This document shows, piece after piece, positions 8,807-15,503 of a stretch of 23,353 nucleotides of DNA (the stretch's first letter is position 1; each line of letters starts with the position of its first letter). The stretch is from Rickettsiales bacterium (lineage in GTDB: Bacteria; Pseudomonadota; Alphaproteobacteria; Rickettsiales; UBA1997). A model generated the notes under the pieces. It had not been told where the DNA came from and did no database searches. It saw only the letters and a program-made list of their open reading frames with translations. The stretch lies in assembly GCA_028040005.1 (NCBI GenBank), contig JAOFKK010000003.1:1-23353 (forward strand), given 5' to 3'. The translations under genes were made by a program, and so were the position numbers.

Positions 8807-9480
8807 TATGATATTATAGAATATATTGCGCCAATTAATCCACCAAAAAAACCACCCCAAATCACCAACCATCCAAGATGTTTTTTAATCATATTAGAAA
8901 TTATATCCTTTACCATTTTTGGAGTTAAATCAGACAATCTATTATCAATAATTTTTTCTATTTTAGATAAGATGTTATTGGAAATTTCTCCATCAGAAGA
9001 GCTATTTTTAGCAAAATCAATGATAATTTCTTGTAATTTTTGTATTACCGGCTCTTTAAGAGGTTTTAATGATTCCTTACCGCCAAACATCCCTAACATT
9101 GATCCAAATTGCGATTCCATAATGGTATCAGTTAGATTTTCAAAAATTTTATCAAAATCAATTTTTTTATTAATTAATTCAGATGATATTATTTGATTAT
9201 CATTAAAAAATTTCTCAATATGTTGTTTATCAAAAAACTCATTAATAATCATATTTTTAATGGCAATTTTAAAATCTTCAAAACGACTCGCAATAACGCC
9301 AGAACCATATAAAAATGGAATTTTTTCAAATAACATATGAATTGCCAACCAATTAGTAATGGCGCCAGATAAGGCAAAAATTCCGATAGTTAGAATAATA
9401 TTGTCACAAATTGGAAAAAAATAGCCAATAATAATTAAAATTATAGCAATTAAATTTGTTATTAGTGATTTATTTAGCAT
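8806..9480 (-). CDS. DUF445-family membrane protein
   Basis: A 224-residue protein of the DUF445 family. The hallmark AITNWLAIHMLFEKIPFLYGSGVIASRFEDFK spans about residues 40-71 (family pattern TNWLAxxMLFxPxPxxYGSGVIPxRxxxF). An N-terminal hydrophobic region (about 7-50) and a C-terminal segment (about 201-223, WLVIWGGFFGGLIGAIYSII) suggest membrane anchors with a soluble helical middle. The function of the family is not established. The gene overlaps the 3' end of alaS' by 11 nt, and its TAA shares a base with the ATG of the autotransporter gene (TAATG), so all three are probably translated from one mRNA. Confidence 0.85.
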   Translation of the reverse strand: MLNKSLITNLIAIILIIIGYFFPICDNIILTIGIFALSGAITNWLAIHMLFEKIPFLYGSGVIASRFEDFKIAIKNMIINEFFDKQHIEKFFNDNQIISSELINKKIDFDKIFENLTDTIMESQFGSMLGMFGGKESLKPLKEPVIQKLQEIIIDFAKNSSSDGEISNNILSKIEKIIDNRLSDLTPKMVKDIISNMIKKHLGWLVIWGGFFGGLIGAIYSIIS

Positions 9481-11503
9481 TCTTAACTATGTTTTTGATT
9501 ATATTTATAGCATCCGCAATTCCTTCTTTTTTACTACCACCACCCATGGCAAAATTTGGCTTACCACCGCCACCTTTACCATCAATTTTAGCTATAATAT
9601 CCTTAATTAATTCACCGGCTTTAAATCTAGCAGTAAGATCATTGCTAATTGACAAAATAACAGTTATTTTACCAGAATTTTTAGCAAAAAATAAAATTAT
9701 TGAATTTTCCTTATATTCTTTTTTAGAAGCTATTTGTGTTGCTAAATTTCTAAAATCCTTAGCCTCCACCCCTTCAAAAATATGATGAATAAAATTAATA
9801 TTTTCGATTTTTTCAATTATAAAATCAGAATTTGAACCAGTTAATTTTTCAGATTTTAATTTTTCAATTTCCTTATTCTTAGATTTAATTTCATTAATTT
9901 TTTCCGATCCTGCATCATTAATTTGATTTAAAAGATCTTTGCTAATTTTTATTTCATTATCACCAGTAATATTGCCCTCTTTTTCATCAGAAAAATAATA
10001 AAAATCATCAAAACCTTTTTTACTATGATGAAAATCTGATGATTTAATATTAATATCATCAAATTTTTGTTCAATTTTTAATGATTTTAGCAAAATATCT
10101 AATTTTTGCTCCCTTATTCTTAAATATTCCAAAGCAAAATGACCTGTCGTCGCTTCAATTCTTCTAATTCCCGCTGCAATTGACTTTTCTGATATAATTT
10201 TAAAGAGACCAATATTACCGGTATTTTTAACATGGGTACCACCGCATAATTCAACCGAAACCGCCCTACTACCATCACTACCCATTGATAAAACACGAAC
10301 CTCATCATCATATTTTTCATCAAATAACATCATCGCTCCCTCCTTTTGAGCATTTTTAATATCCATAATCTTAGTCTCTACCACACTATTTTGACGAATA
10401 TAAAAATTAACCAAATCTTCAATGGCAATAATTTCTTCATAACTCAAAGCTTGATTATGGTTAAAATCAAAAGTAAGAGCTTTTACATCAACATTAGAGC
10501 CTTTTTGAGTAATATGATTACCAAGAATTTGTCGTAAAGTAAAATGCAAAAGATGTGTTGCAGAATGATTCTGAGCCCTAAATTGACGATTACGATTATT
10601 AATTACGGCAATTATTTTATCACCTACTTTAAATGCACCTCGAACTTCATCAATAAAATGAGAAAAGACCCCATTGGAAAATTTTCGAGTTTCAAAAATA
10701 TCAATAATATTTTTCACATCATTATAAGAAATTAAATCCCCACCCTTAATATCGCTAGATAAAATCAAATTACCATCATCGCCCTTTTGACCACCAGAAG
10801 TTGCATAAAAAGGAGTTTTATCAAGGATAATTTCAATATTTTTATCACCCTTAGATATTTTATCAATTTTTTTACCATCTTTTAAAATAGCTATAATTTT
10901 AGCCTCTAACTTAACCTCCTCATAGCCTAAAAATTTAGTTATGCCAAACTCCTCCTCTAATTCAAAATAGATATTATTATCAGACTGGGCGCCACTACCC
11001 TTCCAATTTTTTTTAGCCCTTTCTTTTTGAATTTGCATTTCAGATTCAAATTCATCAATATTAATTTTGATATTTTTTTCATCCAAAATTGTTTGCGTTA
11101 AATCCAATGGAAAACCATAAGTATCATATAATTTGAAAGCTATCTTACCTGAAAGAATTTTATCATCAGCAATTTGAGTAATTTCTTTTTCTAAAATTTC
11201 TAAACCATTTTTTAAAGTTTTATTAAATCTTTCTTCTTCAATTTTAATTGTCTGAGTGACCAATTCTTCAGTCTTAAGTAAATAAGGATAAGCAGATGAT
11301 GTTTTTTTAACAAAATTGGGAACTAATTTATACATTTTTAAATTATCAGAACCTAATTTATTAATATGCATCATTGCACGCCTCATTATACGACGCAAAA
11401 CATAGCCTCTGCCCTCATTTGCAGGCATTACACCATCGGAAATTAAAAAAATAGAAGATCTTAAATGATCAGCAATGATTTTATATGAAGGATTAATATT
11501 CAT
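9470..11503 (-). CDS. alaS: Alanyl-tRNA synthetase lacking the N-terminal catalytic core
   Basis: A 677-residue protein homologous to alanyl-tRNA synthetase from about E. coli residue 275 to its end. Present: the start of the tRNA-recognition region (YKIIADHLRSSIFLISDGVM, residues 7-26; NEGRGYVLRRIMRRA, 29-43); the editing domain with its zinc residues H313 and H317 (NHSATHLLH) and C420 and H424 (CGGTH); a coiled region (about 520-555); and the C-Ala domain with GGGGKPNFAMGGG near residue 640. Absent: class II motifs 1, 2 and 3, that is, the entire site for alanine activation. The ATG at 11503 directly follows the TAA of acpS in the same frame, and acpS itself is complete, so the missing part is not hidden upstream in another frame. 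As encoded it could edit Ser/Gly-tRNA(Ala) but could not charge tRNA alone. It overlaps DUF445 by 11 nt. Confidence 0.93.
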   Translation of the reverse strand: MNINPSYKIIADHLRSSIFLISDGVMPANEGRGYVLRRIMRRAMMHINKLGSDNLKMYKLVPNFVKKTSSAYPYLLKTEELVTQTIKIEEERFNKTLKNGLEILEKEITQIADDKILSGKIAFKLYDTYGFPLDLTQTILDEKNIKINIDEFESEMQIQKERAKKNWKGSGAQSDNNIYFELEEEFGITKFLGYEEVKLEAKIIAILKDGKKIDKISKGDKNIEIILDKTPFYATSGGQKGDDGNLILSSDIKGGDLISYNDVKNIIDIFETRKFSNGVFSHFIDEVRGAFKVGDKIIAVINNRNRQFRAQNHSATHLLHFTLRQILGNHITQKGSNVDVKALTFDFNHNQALSYEEIIAIEDLVNFYIRQNSVVETKIMDIKNAQKEGAMMLFDEKYDDEVRVLSMGSDGSRAVSVELCGGTHVKNTGNIGLFKIISEKSIAAGIRRIEATTGHFALEYLRIREQKLDILLKSLKIEQKFDDINIKSSDFHHSKKGFDDFYYFSDEKEGNITGDNEIKISKDLLNQINDAGSEKINEIKSKNKEIEKLKSEKLTGSNSDFIIEKIENINFIHHIFEGVEAKDFRNLATQIASKKEYKENSIILFFAKNSGKITVILSISNDLTARFKAGELIKDIIAKIDGKGGGGKPNFAMGGGSKKEGIADAINIIKNIVKNAK

Positions 11504-11899
11504 TTATTTAATACTTATAATTACAATAGCTTGTGCAATTCCAGCATCATCAGCTATAGAAAGATTAATTTGATAATTCTCAACTGTAAATAATTCTTTT
11601 ATTAATTGGTTAATTTTATCAGTTCTTGTAATTTTTGGCTTGCCATTATCGTCATTACACACTTCTATCTCATTAAATTTAATACGCCCAATACCAGTTC
11701 CAAGGGCTTTAGAAAAGGCCTCTTTAGCTGCAAATCTTTTGGCTAAAAATTCCTCCTTTTTCTTACTAGAAGATATAGAGTTAATTTGATAAATTTCACC
11801 TGATGTATAGATTTTCTTTAAAAAATTATCACCAAATGTCGAATTGATATTTTTAATCCGTACAATTTGCACAATATCCAGCCCAAGACCCAAAATCAT
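11504..11899 (-). CDS. acpS: Holo-[acyl-carrier-protein] synthase
   Basis: A 131-residue 4'-phosphopantetheinyl transferase that loads the prosthetic group from CoA onto acyl carrier protein. The start is set at the ATG at 11899, which gives the canonical MILGLGLDIVQI; a longer ORF to 11995 would run into coaX on the other strand. The magnesium ligands D8 (GLGLDIV) and E60 (RFAAKEAFSKALGTGIG) are visible, as is the C-terminal SIADDAGIAQAIVI region that closes the family fold. Length is typical (about 120-135), so the gene is complete. Its TAA is followed without a gap by the ATG of the truncated alaS. It is divergent from coaX across 64 nt. Confidence 0.93.
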   Translation of the reverse strand: MILGLGLDIVQIVRIKNINSTFGDNFLKKIYTSGEIYQINSISSSKKKEEFLAKRFAAKEAFSKALGTGIGRIKFNEIEVCNDDNGKPKITRTDKINQLIKELFTVENYQINLSIADDAGIAQAIVIISIK

Positions 11900-11910
11900 T
11901 ACTATATAAT

Positions 11911-11937
11911 TTACTTTAAAGAAAGTAATGATATTAT
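11911..11937 (+). promoter_or_regulatory. acpS/coaX divergent region: dyad and extended -10 box
   Basis: The 64 nt between the two divergent starts contain a 7-bp inverted repeat, TTACTTT (11911-11917) and AAAGTAA (11922-11928), with a 4-nt spacer. It overlaps the start of an extended -10 element for coaX (TGATATTAT, 11929-11937). The dyad is placed like an operator able to affect both CoA-related genes, but it could be chance in such A/T-rich sequence. Confidence 0.35.
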
Positions 11938-11963
11938 ATTTTTTTAAAAAAACAATTTTTAAC

Positions 11964-12722
11964 ATGTTATTAACAATTGATATAGGCAATACCAATATTC
12001 ATCTAGGGTTATTTTATGAAGATAGGCTACTATATGAATATCGTTTTGAGACTACATATAGGTGGGATTATATATTTTTTAAAATTGAAATAGAAAAATT
12101 CCTTGATCAGAATAAATTAACCAAAAAAGATATTTCTCAAATTATTATCGCATCAGTAGTTCCACAAATTGATGAAAGAATCTTTAAAGCCTGCCAAAAA
12201 ATTAATAAAAAAACCACCTATCTTGAAAATAAAGATTTAGAAAAAATAATTAAAATCAATCTTACAAATAAAGAAGAGGTCGGTATTGACCGCCTGATTA
12301 ACTCTATTTATGCCCATGATAAATATGGCTCAAACTTAATAATTATTGACTTTGGAACAGCGACAACTTTTGATATTGTTGGTAATAATTTAGATTATTT
12401 AGGGGGTATTATTGCACCAGGAATTAACCTTTCAATTAAGGCATTGAGTGATTTTGCATCTAAATTGCCAAAAATTACATTATGTAAACAAAATAATGTC
12501 ATAGGCAAATCAACCATTGAAGCCATGAATTCTGGTATTTATTTTGGATATATATCATTAATTAATGGTCTTAATCAAAAAATAATGGCCGAATATGGCA
12601 GTAAAATGCAAATAATAGCAACAGGAGGATTATCAGAAATTTTTGCAGATAAAATTGAAGGATTAATAGCAATAGAAAAAAACTTAACCTTAGAAGGTTT
12701 AAATTTTATTAATAAATCTTAA
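11964..12722 (+). CDS. coaX: Type III pantothenate kinase
   Basis: A 252-residue enzyme that phosphorylates pantothenate, the first step of coenzyme A synthesis. The ATG at 11964 is chosen because it gives MLLTIDIGNTNIHLGLF, the usual CoaX start with the phosphate-binding DIGNTN (residues 6-11); an in-frame ATG at 11928 would add 12 odd residues. Other family signatures are EVGIDRL, IIDFGTATTFDIV, GGIIAPGINLSIKAL and a late ATGGL. Members of this family use a monovalent cation and are not inhibited by CoA. It is divergent from acpS, whose enzyme consumes CoA. Its last 14 nt overlap the convergent sbmA-like gene. Confidence 0.95.
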   Translation: MLLTIDIGNTNIHLGLFYEDRLLYEYRFETTYRWDYIFFKIEIEKFLDQNKLTKKDISQIIIASVVPQIDERIFKACQKINKKTTYLENKDLEKIIKINLTNKEEVGIDRLINSIYAHDKYGSNLIIIDFGTATTFDIVGNNLDYLGGIIAPGINLSIKALSDFASKLPKITLCKQNNVIGKSTIEAMNSGIYFGYISLINGLNQKIMAEYGSKMQIIATGGLSEIFADKIEGLIAIEKNLTLEGLNFINKS

Positions 12723-13731
12723 TTGCCCTTTCAAACTCATGAAGCCTTTTCCAAATACTTTTTAATTCGGTAATTGAAGTCCAATTATCTAAAATAACTG
12801 AAAAACTATCATGAACCCGACCAAAAGCATTACTAATTTGCACTAATATTCCCATTTGAATCAAACCCGTAAATAAATTTGGAGCAACAATAACATAAGG
12901 AAAAATAATCATAACTTGACTATAAAGAGAACTCCATAAATCAAAATAAGTATAATGCAAATAAAGCCTTCTATAATTAAATCTAATACCAGTAAATAAA
13001 CTAAAAATACTCTCTTGCCCAGCATAATTTTTCTTATCATCCTCTGCCAAAACCAATTCTTTTCTAAAGGCCGCTTCAACTTTTTGATTATTATAATGTA
13101 ATCCAGGTAATTTCCAGCCGACAAAAAAGGAAATAAAAATTCCGCCTAAAGAAATTAACAATGAATAATAGACTAAACTACCTGCCTGTTGACCAAAAAT
13201 AGGAATAGAAACTGATTCACTTAACGTCCATAAAACTGGTAAAAATCCAATTAACATCATAATAGCACGCATAAATTGCAAACCTAATGATTCAAGCAAT
13301 TTAGCCCATAAAAAACAATCCTCCTGAATTCTTTGACTTGACCCCTCAACATCTTCCTCAGCCTTACGCCATTTTGGTAAATAATAAAAAGTCATAGCTT
13401 CACGCCATTTTAGAGCGTAAATTTTGGTAAACCAATTGGTAAAAGCAATAATTGGAATATAAGGCAAAACAATTACAGCAAAGCTGGCCTCACCCTGAAA
13501 ACCATTGGTGATATATTTAATCGAAATCAAATAATCAAATAATTTTGTAATACCTTCTAGTGAATTATTATGATAATCCTTGCTATTTTGTAATAAATCA
13601 TAAAAACCCTTATACCAAGAATTAACCAAAACTGCAATTTGTACCTGACTATAAAGTAAAATCAGAATTAAAAAAGCACCACCATAAGACCACAAAGCCC
13701 ACTCTTTTCTTTTAAAAAATGCTTCTATCAT
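12709..13731 (-). CDS. SbmA/BacA-like peptide transporter, short at the N-terminus
   Basis: A 340-residue inner-membrane protein of the SbmA/BacA family, which imports peptides using the proton gradient. Diagnostic sequence: WREAMTFYYLPKWRKAEEDVEGSSQRIQEDCFLWAKLLESLGLQ-type region (about 109-152), RAIMMLIGFLPVLWTLS, GWKLPGLHYNNQKVEAAFRKELVLAEDD (about 206-233) and RLYLHYTYFD. It aligns with E. coli SbmA (406 residues) from about SbmA residue 80 to the end, so roughly the first 75 residues, with the first membrane helices, are missing. Its ATG directly follows the TAA of the VOC gene. Whether short members are normal in this lineage I cannot tell. In symbionts BacA protects against host cationic peptides; that role here is inference. 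The stop overlaps coaX. Confidence 0.85.
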   Translation of the reverse strand: MIEAFFKRKEWALWSYGGAFLILILLYSQVQIAVLVNSWYKGFYDLLQNSKDYHNNSLEGITKLFDYLISIKYITNGFQGEASFAVIVLPYIPIIAFTNWFTKIYALKWREAMTFYYLPKWRKAEEDVEGSSQRIQEDCFLWAKLLESLGLQFMRAIMMLIGFLPVLWTLSESVSIPIFGQQAGSLVYYSLLISLGGIFISFFVGWKLPGLHYNNQKVEAAFRKELVLAEDDKKNYAGQESIFSLFTGIRFNYRRLYLHYTYFDLWSSLYSQVMIIFPYVIVAPNLFTGLIQMGILVQISNAFGRVHDSFSVILDNWTSITELKSIWKRLHEFERAIKIY

Positions 13732-14067
13732 TTATTTATTATTAAATTCTTCTTCAGACTCATTAGGATCTTTAAGATATTCAAGATAATTACCAAATGG
13801 ATCTTGAAGATAAATTGAAGAAGTGCCGTCGCGATGTAATTTTAACTCACCATATTTTTCAGCATTATCCCTTAAAAAAGCCAAATGAGGCGGATGCTTA
13901 CCCGGTAAAACCAAAGCTAGCTTAATATTGCCAAATTGTAAAAAACCCCATGTTTCATCCTGATACAGAACTTCTATTTCAAAATTTTCATTGTAATATT
14001 TAATGGCATCAGCAATATTATCAACTTTAATAGCAATATGATGAATTTTATCTAATTTTTTAGTCAT
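13732..14067 (-). CDS. VOC-family (glyoxalase/dioxygenase-fold) protein
   Basis: A 111-residue single-module vicinal-oxygen-chelate protein. It opens with KIHHIAIKVDNIADAIKYYNENF and closes with SIYLQDPFGNYLEYLKD, the two ends of the beta-alpha-beta-beta-beta fold. Likely metal ligands are a histidine in the IHHIA motif and a glutamate in NYLEYL. The substrate cannot be read from sequence; VOC members include glyoxalase I, epimerases and antibiotic-resistance proteins. It is followed without a gap by the SbmA-like gene (TAAATG), which implies a shared transcript and perhaps a shared detoxification or resistance role (inference). The tRNA-Arg gene lies 20 nt upstream on the same strand. Confidence 0.8.
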   Translation of the reverse strand: MTKKLDKIHHIAIKVDNIADAIKYYNENFEIEVLYQDETWGFLQFGNIKLALVLPGKHPPHLAFLRDNAEKYGELKLHRDGTSSIYLQDPFGNYLEYLKDPNESEEEFNNK

Positions 14068-14087
14068 TGGTCAAGTAATTTAAGAAA

Positions 14088-14159
14088 TGCTCCCGGCAGG
14101 ATTCGAACCTGCGCACATGGTTTAGGAAACCAATGCTCTATCCCCTGAGATACGGGAGC
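14088..14159 (-). tRNA. tRNA-Arg (anticodon CCU)
   Basis: The 72-nt minus-strand sequence folds as a tRNA: acceptor stem GCTCCCG/CGGGAGC with discriminator A, D arm with loop AGGGGATA, anticodon loop TTCCTAA giving CCU (reads AGG), and T arm GCAGG-TTCGAAT-CCTGC. Two positions are non-canonical: the first D-stem pair (T10 with C25) and the outermost anticodon-stem pair (T27 with T43). The variable loop is 4 nt. CCA is not encoded. It lies between holC and the VOC gene on the same strand. Confidence 0.95.
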
Positions 14160-14166
14160 AATGCTC

Positions 14167-14191
14167 CTATCTTTAAAACCCCTAAAGATAG
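14167..14191. other. Perfect 9-bp hairpin between holC and tRNA-Arg
   Basis: CTATCTTTA (14167-14175) pairs fully with TAAAGATAG (14183-14191) across a 7-nt loop. It ends 7 nt before the tRNA 5' end. No T run follows on either strand, so it is not a standard terminator. It may be a processing or pausing structure that separates the holC transcript from the tRNA. Confidence 0.45.
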
Positions 14192-14242
14192 AAATTATTA
14201 ACATATTGTAAAAATATATTTTGATAATTCAATAAGTCATAT

Positions 14243-14680
14243 TTAAATTTCTTGCTTCTTCCAACCTGTCACCTCTCTTTTATAAAAATTAAGATTATAG
14301 GATTTTTCCTTCGATTCTTTCCAAAATTTTCTAGCATCTGATAAATCATTAGCGCCAAAAAAATAGAAAATACGATCAAATTTTTGCATAAATTCCTCTG
14401 ATTTTTCTGAAAACATTAATAAAAAATCTGCTTCATTGAGACTTTCCTCCCTTTGGGTAAGTAAAATAGGTTGTGACTCTAATTCAAAATCATCCTGATC
14501 AGTAATATGAGGTAAAAATTTAATTTTAGAAAAATTCCAAAGACCCAAATCCAATTTTTGAGTCATATCATCATTTTCACATAAAATTAAAGCTTTTTTT
14601 TGCTGATCATAAATTTTTAATAGCAAGGGTGCTATCATTTTATGTAAAAGATCATCAATTTGATAAAAATTAATTTCCAT
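14243..14680 (-). CDS. holC: DNA polymerase III chi subunit
   Basis: A 145-residue protein resembling alphaproteobacterial HolC, the chi subunit of the clamp-loader complex that contacts single-strand-binding protein. Matching features: LLLKIYDQQKKALILCENDDMTQKLDLGLWNFSKIKFLPH-type region (about 20-58), with the LW...FLPH pattern, then QPILLTQREESLNEADFLLMF (about 70-90), FDRIFYFFGANDLSDARKFWKESKEK (about 101-126) and a final GWKK. Length is typical (about 145-150). The ATG at 14680 overlaps the 3' end of the DUF2442 gene by 11 nt, so it is probably translated together with that gene. Confidence 0.88.
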   Translation of the reverse strand: MEINFYQIDDLLHKMIAPLLLKIYDQQKKALILCENDDMTQKLDLGLWNFSKIKFLPHITDQDDFELESQPILLTQREESLNEADFLLMFSEKSEEFMQKFDRIFYFFGANDLSDARKFWKESKEKSYNLNFYKREVTGWKKQEI

Positions 14681-14918
14681 TAGATTTTTCTAATAATTCA
14701 TATAAAAATTCTGGAGCAAAATCGGCGCCATTTTCCCAAGAAATAGTACTTCTTTCGATGTTAAATTTCTTAAAATATATTTTATTTTTTAAGGGCTTAA
14801 AAATTTCTCCATCTAAATAATTACAAAGATTTATATTGCCATTTTTACCATCAGAAAATTTTAACCAAATTTGATAATCTTTAATATATTTAGCCTCTTT
14901 AACAGAAAAAAAAACCAT
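14670..14918 (-). CDS. DUF2442-domain protein
   Basis: An 82-residue protein filling one DUF2442 domain: a central DYQIWLKFSDGKNGNINLCNYL (about 14-35), then IFKPLKN, and the strongly typical TISWENGADFAPEFLYELL (about 58-76). DUF2442 proteins are commonly encoded next to DUF4160 proteins, as here (2 nt apart), and the pair has been suggested to act as a toxin-antitoxin-like unit. The function is not established. It also overlaps holC by 11 nt, so the pair may share a transcript with a replisome gene. Confidence 0.85.
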   Translation of the reverse strand: MVFFSVKEAKYIKDYQIWLKFSDGKNGNINLCNYLDGEIFKPLKNKIYFKKFNIERSTISWENGADFAPEFLYELLEKSNGN

Positions 14919-14920
14919 AT

Positions 14921-15178
14921 CTACTCTAGGGGTTCAATTTTATTTAACGGTTTTTTTCTTACCGCCAAATTCCAATCCTTCATCAATTCTTGCTTATGAA
15001 GATCGTACCATTCTAATACCAATTTTAACGCCCTCTTGGGAAAGGTACCTTTTACAATACCAGTTTTAATTTCAACTATAATATTAAAATCCTTATATTC
15101 AGCATGAAAATGAGGTGGGTTATGCTCATTATAATAAATTGAAATTATTATTCCTAAAAAACGGCTTATTTCTGGCAT
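14921..15178 (-). CDS. DUF4160-domain protein
   Basis: An 85-residue protein with the DUF4160 signature: ISRFLGIIISIYYNEHNPPHFHAEYKDFNIIVEIKTG (about 4-40, including the conserved HNPPHFHAEY) and a C-terminal WYDLHKQELMKDWNLA (about 52-67). It is first of the DUF4160-DUF2442 pair; such pairs behave like small accessory modules of unproven function, possibly toxin-antitoxin. Only 5 nt separate its ATG from the end of the inverted-repeat element at 15184, so the promoter must lie inside or beyond that element. Confidence 0.87.
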   Translation of the reverse strand: MPEISRFLGIIISIYYNEHNPPHFHAEYKDFNIIVEIKTGIVKGTFPKRALKLVLEWYDLHKQELMKDWNLAVRKKPLNKIEPLE

Positions 15179-15183
15179 GTATT

Positions 15184-15479
15184 ATACCACTTCCCATCTT
15201 TAAAGCAATTTTTGCTGTAGGAAAATTTAAGTAAATTTATTGATAAAATTTCATCTGAAATATTGGACATATTTTAATGAATATTTTATCTTGTAAATTT
15301 CTTAAATTTACCACAGCCCTTCGGGTTGCTATTGATAATCGACAATTTTACCCATGATTTTTATGAGAAAATACATCCAGTATTTCCGTCAAAAAATCAT
15401 AGGTAAAATATCCGATTCCAATTAGCAACAAAAGTTACTTTAAAGTTGGGAAATGGTATTACATATTAATTAGTGGTAT
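15184..15479. repeat. MITE-like inverted-repeat element with nested hairpins
   Basis: This gene-free stretch (15179-15503) is filled by an inverted-repeat structure. The left end ATACCACTTCCCATCTTTAA (from 15184) matches the reverse complement of the right end (15459 backwards, ATACCATTTCCCAACTTTAA) over about 33 nt with few mismatches. A further GTGGTAT at 15473-15479 repeats the complement of the left end. Inside are two more structures: A/T-rich arms around 15223-15310, and a long hairpin 15325-15429 whose ends are GTTGCTATTG and CAATTAGCAAC. There is no transposase. The same terminal motif occurs as a short hairpin at 20884-20922, so this is a dispersed family in the genome. Confidence 0.7.
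15325..15429. repeat. Long imperfect hairpin inside the repeat element
   Basis: GTTGCTATTG (15325-15334) pairs with CAATTAGCAAC (15419-15429). The pairing continues inward through ATCG/CGAT and a strong inner stem in which ATTTTACCCATGATTTTT (15345-15362) pairs with AAAAAATCATAGGTAAAAT (15391-15409), closing near GAAAATAC/GTATTTC (loop ATCCA). About 35-40 paired positions in 105 nt make it likely to fold as RNA or as a cruciform. Confidence 0.65.
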
Positions 15480-15503
15480 CAATCAAAAAAATAATTTTAA
15501 AGC

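Noticed and set aside
8806..8872. Longer N-terminus for the autotransporter (start at 8872)
   Set aside because: The added 22 residues lie within DUF445, lack signal-peptide character, and would hide the good signal peptide starting at 8806.
9456..9785. 109-codon plus-strand ORF opposite the alaS 3' end
   Set aside because: Antisense shadow of the Gly-rich C-Ala coding region and the Ile/Leu-rich DUF445 start.
11504..11899. A frameshift hiding the alaS 5' part upstream
   Set aside because: The upstream 396 nt encode a full-length acpS with its active-site residues; no AlaRS motif is seen there in any frame.
11900..11995. Longer N-terminus for acpS
   Set aside because: The family start MILGLGLDIV is at 11899; the extension crosses the coaX promoter and start on the other strand.
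14167..14191. Hairpin as an intrinsic terminator of holC
   Set aside because: A 9-bp perfect stem but no T run on either side, so listed only as a hairpin.
15184..15479. CRISPR array
   Set aside because: The repeats are inverted, not regularly spaced direct repeats with unique spacers; no cas gene is present anywhere in the window.
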